Assembly: GCA_006384855.1 (NCBI GenBank)
Contig: VCJN01003492.1
Span: 1 to 64,000 of the forward strand
Origin: Tetraselmis striata
Taxonomy: Eukaryota > Chlorophyta > Chlorodendrophyceae > Chlorodendrales > Chlorodendraceae
Length of the DNA stretch: 64,000 nt
Reading direction: 5' to 3'
Below the pieces are notes generated by a model, which had not been told where the DNA came from, searched no databases, and saw only the letters and a program-made list of their open reading frames with translations. A program made the position numbers and the translations under genes. Positions 41,701 through 53,600 of the stretch are shown one piece after another. How positions within the stretch are numbered: the stretch's first letter is position 1; each line of letters starts with the position of its first letter.

Positions 41701-44264
41701 GTTACCTCACCCGGGTTGATTTGCCGCAGTCTCCCAGCCTGAAGTCCCCCCCCCCCCCCCCCCCCCCCTCTCTCCAACTCCTGATCCCCGCCCACCCGCG
41801 CCCGCAGGCTTGCAGCAAGATCAGCGACTCGGCCGTGCGCACCGCGCTGGGGCGGCTGCCGGCGCTAACGCACCTGGACCTCTCTGCGAACCTGCCCCTG
41901 TCGGACGACACCCTGAAGGAGGTCGCCACGCGCTGCACCGACCTCACGTCGCTGAACGTGTCAAGCTGCATCGCGGTCTCGCTCGCGGGCGTGGCCGGCT
42001 TCCCCGCCTTGCGCTCCATCAACCTCTCTGCCTGCGACAGCCTCACGCCTGCGGCGGCGCTGCCCGTGCTGGACACGTTCACCGCGCTGGAGGAGATCGT
42101 CATGGACAGCTGCAGCCTCCTCACCCAGGCGCCCCCTCCCCCCCCCCCCCCCCCCCCCCTTCCCCTCTCTTCTTCCTCTTGGGCACCCGCGCCGCGACCC
42201 GGCCACCGGCCGTCTGGTCCATCCTGGGACGCCAGTCCACACCTTTCAGCGCTGTCTACGCAGGGGCTGTACCTTGCACCGCCCGCATAAACATTATACG
42301 GCATCATACAGCAGAAGAGTTTCGGCTTGGGGTTTAGTCATAACCTGGGACTGCAGCCCCCATCCTGCCTTGGTTGCGAAAGAACACCGCCATCATTGGG
42401 GACAACGCGTACCTGACTCGGCGTGTCCCGCCTGCTGCGATCCTCCTGGACGACTCAGATCGCGCTGAAGCTGCCACGGCTGCAGCTGCTCACCCTGCTG
42501 GGCTGCCGTAGCCTTGAGTCGGTCAAACTCAAGTGCCCTGCGCTACAGGAGCTGCGCCTCGGCCCTGTCAGGGTGAGCCCCCCCCCCCCCCCCCCCCCCC
42601 CTGGTTTTTCTGTATCTTCCGCCCCAAATCTCTGACCCCTGCCACAAGGGGGGTATACATATTCAAGCCATGATATCCAGCGATCTCAATAACCGGGATT
42701 AAATTTGGCGCAAACAACGATCTCACACGAAATGCAAAACGATGTACACTGTGCCCAGCTGCTGTCCAATAGAGCGCAATCAACTTTTTTCTCATCCACC
42801 TTTGCTTCGAGATTCTTAGGGTTTCCAATGCCACGGGTGGCGCGCTCAGAGATGGCCGCCGCATGTCCCGCCCTGCCCTGCCAGGCCGGCGGCCCGGGAT
42901 GCGGTGCCCTGCGGGCGATCAGCGTGGAGTCGGAGGCGCTGGAGTCCATCGCGTGGCGCGCCTTCCCGCTGCTGGCCGACGTCACGCTGCGCTGCCCCAA
43001 CCTCACGAGCGTGGACCTCTCGGACTGCGACTCGCTCAAGGTTCCCCCCCCCCCCCCCCCCCCCCCCTTCTTCCCCCACCCCACACACACTGCACTGGAT
43101 AGTCCTCCTGGGAGCATGCCAGCCTATGGCATCAACACGGCCTGCATGAACCCCAATCGGACGAGGCTTGCAGCAAAGGTTCTTAGTACTGCATCAAGAG
43201 GACCTGCGTAAAGGTAGCCTATGTAGGTACAGCAGGGTTGCCCGGCTATTCCGCCGCCAGCCCCCCTCCCGCAGCGCTGCTTGTGCGCCGCGCCTGCCTA
43301 AGACCCCCCCCCCCCCCCCCCCCCCCCCCCGGCACTTCACTACCACAGCGGCTGAAAAACCCCTCCTCCCCTCCCCCCCCACCCCCCCTTCTCCTCCCTT
43401 GACTGCCAGCACACCGTGTTTGACAGCTTTTGGGACGGTGTCACGCCAGTGCCTGCCGAGTGGCAACGAAGCAACGGCGGCGGCGATGGTGGCGGCGTCG
43501 GTGGCGGTACGTGCGGCAGAGTGGCTGCCACCGCGGCTGCGCTGGCGCGAGCAGAGGCTCGCCTGGCGCAGCAAGACCTGCACAGCGGCAGCAGCAGCAG
43601 CGGCGGCGGCGCCGGGAGCCCCATCAGCAGCCCCGGGTCGGCGTCCCTGCACTCCCCCCGGCCCGCCAGGCCGCTGCGCCGGACGGGGCCGCAACAGCAG
43701 CCGCAGCCGCGGGGCGCCTGCTCCCGCTTGAGGACGCTGCGCATGGACTGCTGCGAAGGGCTGCAGGTGCGCCAGCGACCCCCCTCCCCCCCTCCCCCCC
43801 TGCCCTTCTCCCCTTAATTTGCGCGGCAAGACCTACTTTGCCCTAAGTAGGAAAAGGCCCTAAGTAAAACAATCATGTGGTTATGTAAGATTCATCACAA
43901 ACGTCGTTGTGACTACTGGTACTGGTACGGGTGCCAATGCGGCACTAAGAACACTGTGAATAAGATCCTTTTGTGCCTCCCAGGGGTTCAATGTAGACGA
44001 AAATGTAGCGGAGTGGCTGTTCCGTAGGTTGCATGCAAGCCCAGGTTGAGGCTCATAGTAAGGGCTCTTATAGGCGAATTGGCACCCGCGTAATAATGTG
44101 GATTCTCATTATAGGTGTGTTGGCAGCCGTATAGCCAGGATAGAGTGGTAGGCCCTTGCACAGGTGACAGAGTGTTCGATATACCTATAGCGATCGAGAT
44201 ACGTGAGATTCCTTTGTGCGCAGCATCGCACAATTACCCCGCCCCCAGCACGCACGCACACCCA

Positions 44265-44307
<43 letters not shown>

Positions 44308-44434
44308 CAAGATCCTTTGCATGATGGTCCTGGTTCATCCTTAGCAATCATCAACCGATGAAAAGGTTTTTATAGGCGCCGCTTCGTCTGGATTGAAGCC
44401 GAGCCTTGGACGAGCTGACCATACTCGCCCCCCC

Positions 44435-44466
<32 letters not shown>

Positions 44467-46495
44467 TTCCTATTCATCCCTACAGGAGGCGGCGCTGGTG
44501 TCCACAGCGCTAACGAGCCTGAGCCTGGCGGGCTGCAAGGGGCTGGCCCGCGTGGCGCTGCACTGCCCCGCGCTGACGGAGCTCCGCCTGGACGAGTGCG
44601 ACCGCGTGGAGGCGATCGACCTGGGTGCGGTCGGCGTGGGCGCCCTAGCGCTCGGAACATGCCCCGCGCTGTCGCGCCTCACGGTCGCCGCGCCCGCGCT
44701 GACGTCGCTGGACCTCAAGGGCTGCGGGCTGCTGGACGGCCTGTCGCTCTCGTGCCCCGCGCTCACCGCGCTGGACGCCACCTTCTGCGGCCAGCTGTCG
44801 GGCCCAGCGCTCGCCGCCACCGCCGCGGGCTGCCCCGCGCTCGGCTCGCTTACGCTCAGCGTGTGCACCGGGCTCGGCACCGCGGGGCTCGCGCCGCCGC
44901 GCCCGCTGGCGTCGCTCACCGCGCTGGACCTCAGCTACACGGAGGTCGAGACGCTGCAGCCCGTGCTCGCCGCGTGCCCGGCGCTCTCATCTCTTAACCT
45001 CGCCTCGTGCGCTAGCCTGGAGGAGGCCGCCCTTCTCGGCCTCTTCCCGCCGTCCGAGAACAATCACCGCAACCCCTACGATCGCCTCGCCGATGCCGTA
45101 AACCCTACCGCAAATCCTGCGGACAGCCCCCCGTCCCCTGCCGCCCGCACCCTGCGCCACCTGGACGTCAGCTACTGCCCGCTCAGCGGCCCCGCGCTGG
45201 CGCATCTGCTTGCGCACGGCTCGGCGCTCGAGTCGCTCGCGCTCTCGGGCTGCCGCGCCGCCACGGACGCCGTCTGGGCGCTCGTCAACGGGGGCACCCA
45301 GGTGCGGAACCCCCCTACCAGGACGGTCGCGATTATTGTCCCGGATTTTTATGGCGGGGATTTGCGCACCCGCGTCCGAATCGTTGCAGAGGTATCGATG
45401 CATTATGACGTAATCCTTACTGTAGACCTGTAGTCGCTACAGATACATCATATCGTAACACCGGGCTGATGGGTGAATGTTCTCAGTCCCAATTTTATGC
45501 GCCCGATATATGCCCCCGGAAGTTCTGACCCCCGGATGATCTACGCCTAATATCATTTTAGTCGCTATACTCTTGGCTCGCGACCAGCCGAGCTGGGATG
45601 ATGCCTCCGTCAACATCCAATCCTTATCGATCGGGCGACGATTGCGACCATGCAATGCTGCATTTTTGCGAGTCTGCGGCTGCCGGCGCGAGTCGGTGGT
45701 CGGCAGGCAGAAGAGGCTGGTCATGGGGTTGGCATCACGACCGATGATGACTTAACTATCATGTATCAGCTAGGGAGGTGCGCATTTTACTGTAATGTGT
45801 AAGGATTGGATCGCAGGTCCAGCGGTCACGTACGAAATGCAATGCGCTGTTAGCACCGCAATAAGTGTCAGCTTGGGGATTATGGTTTACAACAACCCTA
45901 AACCATCTCAACATATACTCCACACCCCCTCCGCTTCGCAGGCAAAGGATGACTTGAGATGTTCACATGCTGACTGATGCGGTGTGTTTTGCGTATCTGC
46001 CAGGGCGATCCTTCAGAGGAGGGGGGCGTCTCAGCGGTCGGGCGGCCCCACGCGTTGCTGTCCCTCGCGGCCGTCGGCTGCAAGGGGCTGACCTCGTGCG
46101 CGCTGGGTCTGGAGGAGGACGGCGCCGGCGGGTGGCGCCCCTGCTGGACGGCGCTCTCGCGCCTGCGCCGGCTGCGCCTGGGGCTCAGCGGGCTGCGCCG
46201 CCTGGCGGTCGCGCTGCCGGAGCTGAGCGTGCTGGACGTGTCGGGCTGCCGCGGGCTGGGCACGCTCGAGCTGCGCTGCCCGCTGCTGCTGCAGGCCTTC
46301 CTCGCCGCAGCGGGCGGCATGCGCCCCGCGCACCTGGCCGCCGCGCTGGCCGGCTGTGCGCAGCTCGAGCTGCTGGACGCGCGCCACATGGACGCGCCGC
46401 CCGGCGAGCTCAAGGCGCTCCGCGGCCAGCTGCCCTCGCTGCGCTGCCTCATGTACAGCAGCGAGGCGCCCGACGCCCACGGCACACTGCCCTAA
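38755..46495 (+). CDS. FBL15: F-box/leucine-rich-repeat protein, FBL15 (SLOMO) type
   Basis: Substrate receptor of an SCF ubiquitin ligase: the F-box binds Skp1 and the LRRs bind the target. Ten exons give about 1,031 residues (Arabidopsis FBL15: about 990): 38755-38956, 39789-40024, 40294-40527, 41160-41327, 41808-42128, 42459-42572, 42885-43040, 43410-43766, 44486-45301, 46004-46495. Residues 1-90 are low-complexity; the F-box is at about 95-137 (DILKILFSSFPIDKLCQVA...CRRWHAVCQSDSFWRSL). LRRs of the LxxLxLxxCxxL type fill the rest. Blocks such as LTSLDLKGCGLLD, LTALDATFCGQLSG and LTALDLSYTEVETLQPV follow the FBL15 order closely, which supports orthology (family knowledge, not searched). Exon 8 has an alga-specific Gly/Ser/Gln-rich insert. 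Exon 5 ends CAG|GC, a GC-AG intron. C runs sit next to many splice sites. Confidence 0.88.
44262..44304. repeat. (CA)n microsatellite in F-box gene intron 8
   Basis: An about 43-bp run of CA with a few CCA interruptions, upstream of the 31-nt C run (44436-44466) that precedes the exon 9 acceptor. Confidence 0.9.
44436..44466. repeat. 31-nt C homopolymer before an acceptor site
   Basis: It lies 19 bp before the AG at 44484-44485 and serves in position as the polypyrimidine tract of intron 8. Confidence 0.85.
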
Positions 46496-48266
46496 GGAGG
46501 AGCCGAGGACAAGCGAAGTCGAAATCGAACACGAAATTGGCACATACAGCATGCTGACTCGCTGCTCTCTGCCGCCCAAGCCGAGTTGTGTTGGGGGCCG
46601 CCGGTGGTTGCACTTGGTGAGTTAATACCATCCGCCGACTGCCGGCCGATGCCTCTTCGATGTTTGCCAGCACCCACGGCGACCGGTCATGGCGAGCCGC
46701 CGCGACGAGGCCTCAAGCAAGCCGCCGTGCTGTAGCACATCATCCGCCGTATACGTTGAGTGTTTGGACTGCCCCCCCCCCCCCCCCGGCGGCGCTCTGC
46801 CTCTCCCTCCTCACCCTTCTGTTTGGGAGGATTTCCAACTTGTGCAGGTGAGGCGTCAATGTAGTGTAGATTAGTACATATGAAATCAAGTTTTGAAACC
46901 GATGTTCGTGTCATAATGCCCATCTACATTGTAAATGCCCCCTCGGCAGCGCTCTGCCTCTCCCTCCTCACCCTTCTGTTTGGGAGGATTTCCAACTTGT
47001 GCAGGTGAGGCGTCAATGTGGTGTAGATTAGTACATATGAAATCAAGTACATATGAAACCGATGCTGCTCTCGTGAAGCCCATCTACATTGTATGCCCTG
47101 CGGTGTTCCTGGCGCCTCAACGCTTGGGAGTGCCAAGCGGATGATACACCGTTGCTAGTGTCCGCCTGCGGGATGGCCGATACATGTTTATAAGTTTATT
47201 CACAATCATGACGGTAAACATGATGCACAGACCCGGTCTGCCGTACCATAACAAACACTGACACTTCTACTTGTTGCGTGTGTTCGCGATTGCTTGAATA
47301 TGGTTTCGGAGCACATTCTGCTAGAGTGGCAATTTTGGACTTCCGGAGCATGCTGCCAAGCAAGTATGGGTGCTAACCCGACTATGAGAACAACAAATTT
47401 AAGAAGAACGCTAAGTATGTCCTTATCGGTCCAATGTCAGACAAATACATTACAAGGGCTCAGATCATTTGCTGCACCATATTTGGGTTCTTTTATTTGG
47501 GTCGGCACCCAGAGTGGCTTGATTATATAAACGGGTTCCGAAGGGCCTATAGCAACCTTTATCATATAAAGACTCGAATTGGGCTTGAATGCACGGTATC
47601 AGAACATTCACTACGGTTCCGCTACAGTTTATCTAGCTTGAGCTCAGGCAGTCATAGCAGCAGGTTTGTATTCGCGATTTTCTTATATCAACTGCATCCG
47701 CAGAATTACGGATTCACACCTCTCACTCGCTGGCTGCTGGGGCCCGGGGACTGTCTGCTGGGAATGTGGAACGGGCGGCACCATACTGGGGGCAGTCGCT
47801 GTGCTGCTCATCGTATCCGGCGAGCAGCGCAACCCTAGCTGGGTCGTATGTCACATGCTTGCTGGGGCATGTATGTGTTCATTCAGCATCAAGCACCACC
47901 ATGCATGTGCGCTCATCCGGAACAGTCACAAATTCACAATGCACGCCCGCCCGTCAACCAGCAGGGAACCCCATTGGCCCCCCTCCGCCCCGCCTGCCAA
48001 CGATCACCTGTCATTGCCGCCCGCAAGGCCATCAATTGTCACGGGCAGCATTGCGGTGTTCCCACGCAGGCTGCCGGCGGGCTTGCGTGGCTTGGAACAT
48101 GAAACTCGTTACAACTCAATCCCGGGCTCGCCGCAGACCAGCTGTCTCACAGGCCCGGCTTCATGAGCCCGCACAGGGTGGGCCTTGGCCCGTAGCATGC
48201 ATCCCTCTACTCAAGGCCATGGGGCTGCTTCGCGAGGTGCGGGAGGGGGACGCGGCGGGCGGGCGA
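46496..48266. other. F-box gene 3' UTR and convergent intergenic region
   Basis: TGTAA at 46930-46934 is a candidate poly(A) signal. Apart from the tandem duplication at 46787-47092, I see no family-like frame (46966-47838 holds only short unconserved frames). The right end is the 3' UTR of the minus-strand DiT1 gene, with TTACA near 48104. Confidence 0.45.
46787..47092. repeat. Tandem duplication, ~153-bp unit
   Basis: Copy 1 is about 46787-46939 and copy 2 about 46940-47092. They share GGCAGCGCTCTGCC...TTTGGGAGGATTTCC...GAGGCGTCAATGT and TTAGTACATATGAAATCAAG, then diverge in a short stretch before CCCATCTACATTGTA. Confidence 0.8.
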
Positions 48267-49669
48267 TTAGTAGAGCCCGAGCAGCTTCCACCAGATCATG
48301 CCCACGACGCCCCAGACGGCAAAGTTGAGCACCGCGCAGTAGGCGCCCTGCTTCCACAGCTGCGCCAGCTCCACGTGGCCCGTGCCGAAGTACACCGCGG
48401 ACTGCCCGCTGGCAAAGTGGGTCATGCCGCCAAAGAGGTTGGTGTTGAAGCCGAGCGTGAGCGCGGCCAGCACGGGCGGCGCGCCCGCGGCCATCATCAT
48501 GCCCAGGAAGGCGGTGTAGAGCGCGCCCACATGGGCGGTCTGGCTCGCGAAAAAGTAATGCAGGATGTAGTACCTGCCGAGCACAAAAGCCGGGATTAGG
48601 GTTTGGGGTTTAGGGTATACGGAGCTCTGGGGGATTTGGGGTGTACAAAGTTTAGGGTACGTGTGTCATCAGGGTTAACGTGTTGGGGTTTTACGGAATA
48701 TAGGGCTTAACTTTCAGGATTTCATTCCTGGGACCTGCTAGATCCCCAAAATCCCCAACAATAGACACGAGTTGGACCGCCGCCGCTGTGGGAATGAGAG
48801 CGACGTTCGTCGTTAATACGACAAACCCCATGCTGCACTTACGATCAGCGATGTCGTTACATTCGGGTGCCGGCGTGGTGATGAGACCCGACAGTCAAAC
48901 GGGAACCCCGCCCTACCTGGCCTGAGCGCAGACGCAGCGGAAACCCTAACGGAGGCTCTAGCGACGCTCCCAGAGCTCGCACGCAGGCCCCACTCAGGCC
49001 TGAGGTGTACTCCGGGTACGTGTGTGCTACATGAATGCGTCCGCAACCGCGGTACCATTATCTCATATTGTCGCGTTATTGCTACTTCTGACGATATATT
49101 GCGGGATGTCTGCAAACCCCAAATGGACACGTTGTCACTGAAAACCACTACAGCCCTAAATAAAGCGGGCAGAAACTCGGTGAGCACAGGGCGCGGCTCG
49201 TAGATGGTTTCGGAGCAACAAGGACCCACCAGTGCTGGTCGTGGGGTTTGTCCTTTTTGTGTGGACCGGTGTATTCGGACAGGGGCGGGGGGAGGGGAAG
49301 CGCGCACCCGACGTGCAGGATGCCAAACGCCTGCATCCAGCCGAGCTGCATCGCGGTGAGCGCGGCGGACACGGAGCCCGCGAGCCAGCTGACGACGCCG
49401 AGCGCGTTGAGCTGCGCGCTGAGCGAGATGAGGATGGTGAACCACACCAGCGTGTCCCACGCGCCCTTCTCCTCCAGCGCGTCGTCCCAGGTCACCACGC
49501 CCGTGGCCAGCAGGATGACCAGCCCGATCATGGCGGCCAGCACTGTGCACCCGGGGATGGACGCCGGGGGGGGGGGGGGGGGGTCAAGAAGCTTAGCCGC
49601 GATAACACTTGCCGTGCAGCCACCTCGTCAAACTGCGATGTGTACCACTTGCTTGCGACGAGCAAGGTG

Positions 49670-49752
<83 letters not shown>

Positions 49753-50623
49753 TCCTTACATATACTAACACCAATGTATAACACCAATGTATAAACACAC
49801 ACACACACACACCCACATATATTCAGAATGACGCAACTTTGAGCTTCTATTTGCTGGCGGCATGTTAAATGTGTGCTACATTCGCATGGCGGCCACTGCT
49901 CGGCCGTGGGGAGCGAGAGCGGCGGGGCACTTACCGGTGTATATGGGTGAGACACACACGCACACACCCACCCACCCACCCACACACACACCATATATGG
50001 CAGTAAACATGACATGACAAAGAAAACGCACGGTTTCCTCGTTCCTATTTCCACCGGGTCACCATCCATAGCCGCTTATGAAGATGCCGACGGTGATGTC
50101 ACGCTCCCCGAGCCGCTAAAAGCTCCGAAACCACAGCAGGGCGAACAGAGACAAAGGGGCAGCCCTCACGTGGGGAGAGCAGCTTGCAGTGGTTTTGATA
50201 GACGCAGCAGAGACGACACCAGAGGGGGCGCTGGGGGATGGCGGGGGGGAGCATGCCGCTGCGTCTCACCCGCAGAGACGCCGAGCTGGGCGCCGAGGAT
50301 CCACAGCACCACGGTGACGCCCAGCCCGCCCAGCATCTTCTTCTCCGAGTCCTTCAGCCCGCCCATGGCCGCCAGCTGCTCCGCGGCCTTCACGGGCGCC
50401 TCCGGGGTGTCCTTCACGCCGGGCGGGTCGATCAGGTAGATCAGGTAGGGCGTCAGTACGATGGCGACCAGGCACGGCACGCTCGCCGCAATCAGCCTGC
50501 AGCGGCCGAGGGGGGGGGGGGGGGGGGGCAGTCAGATGGCTGGAGCTGCTCACGGTGCCACACCACAGGGTTATGGATACACCTATCCATCCATCCATCT
50601 ATCTATCTATCTATCTATCTATC

Positions 50624-50655
<32 letters not shown>

Positions 50656-53600
50656 TGTATGTATGTATGTATGCATGCATGCATGTATGCTGTCAACGTG
50701 ATAGGTCGGTAGATGGCCAAAGAGAGCCAAAATGCGACACTGCATGCTTCAGCCCATTGCGCATGCATAAGCGCATGCTTAAGCCCGTTGCGCCATGTGG
50801 TGCCGGCACGGTGCTGGGAACACGGCGCATGAGGGGCCGCCGTGCCGGTCAGAGGTCCGAGCCAGCCGGCGCTGTCGGGGAGCTGTAGGCGACGTTACTG
50901 TCGGCGGCATGCGGGGCCCGATCGGAGGCTTATGACGGTAGGGAGGTGCTGATGGGCGCATTGGCACCTGAACACATACGCACATTGGGGTACGGGATAC
51001 ATACACCAGGCACACATGTCCAAACGCATAACACTGCCCCAACACCTGGGAGCTCACATCCAAGTACCCGACGCGCACTGCGCTGAAAGGAAAGCCCCCT
51101 TCAGGGGTAGGGGGGGGGGGGGGGGGGGGGGGGGGGTGTCTGGCTGGTCGCTGTACGTCCCGGAGCCTCAGGTGCACCGGCTGCACTCGTTAGTTAGGGT
51201 ACACAGAGTGCGCTGGGACTTAGAATGCAAGGTGATGATGCCTAAACCTTAACCTAAACGTCGAGCATTAAGCCCTAATACCACAAACCCAGAACCCTAA
51301 AATGCTCAGGGTTGCGAGGCGGGGGGGGGGAGAGGGGGAGGGGGGGGGGGGGTAGCGCGCGCACCACTGGCTGAAGGGGTTGGTGAACACGACGCCCGCC
51401 TGCTCTGCGAGCTTGATGCACAAGAAGTTCTGCGCGGCGGCGGTGAGCAGGATGGAGCTGGTGTTGTTGCCGCCCTGCAGCTGCTGCGAGGTGAGGTACG
51501 CCTGCGTGCGCTGGTCCAGGCTGTTGATGATGGGCACAAACACGCCGCCCGCGCGCGCGGTGGTGGAGGGCATCGCCGGGCAGATGGCCATCTCCGCAGC
51601 CTGCGGCGACGCGCGCGGGGGGTTGGGGTGGGTGGGCGCACGGATGGGCAAGGGCGGCGCATCTGTCAGCGGCACCAGGACGGGACGGTCAGCGGTCGCT
51701 GTGTCGTCAATGACCGCGAGGAGGCCAATTCGACCCCGATGGTCACACTGACCCTCCCGGATCATTGACGCAATCTTGTCACCGGGCCCGGCGCGGTGAT
51801 AGCAACGCTGCGGGGATGGGAACCTGCCCTCATGCCTGGCCAGGGGTCAAGGTAGAAGGGACCATGGCGGAGCTGTAGCGGGTGTTCTGAGGGGTTGCGT
51901 GCAAGCCCAATTTGAGGCTGATTGAAAGTGGTCTTATTATAGGCGAGTTGGCACCCAAAGAACATACTCTTCTCCACAAAACCGTTCAATGGCAAAGTTT
52001 CCCGCGCGGCGCACAATCAACCGGCGCCCGCACACAGTCAAATTCACTGTCAACGAGTAGCGGCCACGACCTTAGGGCTTGAAGTCCGATGCTAGGTCTT
52101 GGAGTCCCATCCGCTGTGTGCTGGGGATTCGATATCGAACATGAAACCCGCGTACCTGCCCTCTCCCCGCGCGCGTCCAGGGGCTCACACCAACGGGTAG
52201 GCCGATCGATTGGCGGGGCTCACAGGTGGATAGGTTGGCAAGAAGGGCGGTGTGTGTGTGTGTGGGGGGGGGGGGGGGGAGGGTGGCGGGGGCGGCGCAC
52301 CTGTAGGCCGTAGGCGAGCGAGAGGGTGGTCTTGCCGAAGAGGCGCACGAAGAAGAGGGCGAGGCGGTCGCCGAAGCCGGTCTTCACAAAGGCGCGCGCG
52401 AAGATGCAGGCGACCACAATGAGCCAGATGACCTGTGGGCGCGCGGCAGGCAGGCCCAGGGGCCCGGGGGGGGGGGGGGGGGGGGGGGGGTCTGCACGTC
52501 AGCCGCCGCACCACCACCCGGCTTCACGCTGGTGACGGCCCGGGGGGGGGGGGGGGGGGGGGATCTGCCCCTCTCCCTCGCTGTCTCTCTCTCTCTCTCT
52601 CTCTCTCCCGCATTGCGAACCGCGTCACTGCTGGGTGCGGAGGTGCGGAGCGCGGGCAGCGCTGTGCTCATGGGAGAGCGGCCCCACCTCGTTGGTGAGG
52701 GCGCTGAAGGTGGTCTGGAAGTCCAGGTTCTTGGTGAGGATGGTGAAGGTTGCCGCAGTGAAGGCCCAGGCTGCGGCGGCAGAGGGCGCCGTGCCATCAG
52801 TCACAAGAGGAAGAAGGGGAATGGGGGCGAGGAAGGGGGGAGGGGGAGGGGGGGTGGAACCTAGATATACATATGTACAGGGCCTGTGTGGGCTGTGTGA
52901 TCCAGCTTTATCATCCAATGGCAGCCCCCAGCATGGTGTCCGGAAATACCAATACGGCAGCCGTAATGTTGCGGATGCCAATACGGTTGCCGCCGTGCGC
53001 GTGGCGAGTTGCGGCCCGTGCGGGTCCGCCGCCTACGGTTTGTCGCTACGCGTGACGGGTACGGCGCGGACAAGAATACCTGAGACCCGGTTAACACGGC
53101 TTGCATACGTAGCAAGCGTCATGCAAAGTGCAGACCCCCCTCCCCCCCAGCATGCGCAATGACAGCCCCATCCTGTACTGACAGCTACATGCTACCAGTG
53201 CTCGTTGCGGCCCCGCATCCCAACAAAGTAAGGACTCCCCCCCCCCCCCCCCCCCTTGGCCCCACTGCCCCCCCTGGGTCCAGGCAGCTGTCCATGCGCA
53301 GAGCCTTCTTCTATCTTCTATGCCCCCCCACTGCGCCCTCCCTCTGCCTTCCGGCACGGCGGGCGGTCCTCGCGGCAGCGGGCGCACCCCCCACGGGCAT
53401 CGGCTTCAGCACCAGGCCGACCACGGTGCTAAGGAAGATGGACAGCAGGTTCCAGGCCTGCGGGGGGAGGGATGGAGCCGGGGGAAGGGGGGGCACCAGG
53501 GGGGCGTGAGGAGCGTGTGGCGGCAGTGATATGGTTGATGCCCCGGGGGGCAGAGGGGGGGGGGGGGGGGGGTGTCATTTGCACCTGCACGGTGAGCCCC

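Noticed and set aside
49667-49749. Cys/Val repeat protein from the GT run
   Set aside because: It is a dinucleotide repeat in an intron of the DiT1 gene.
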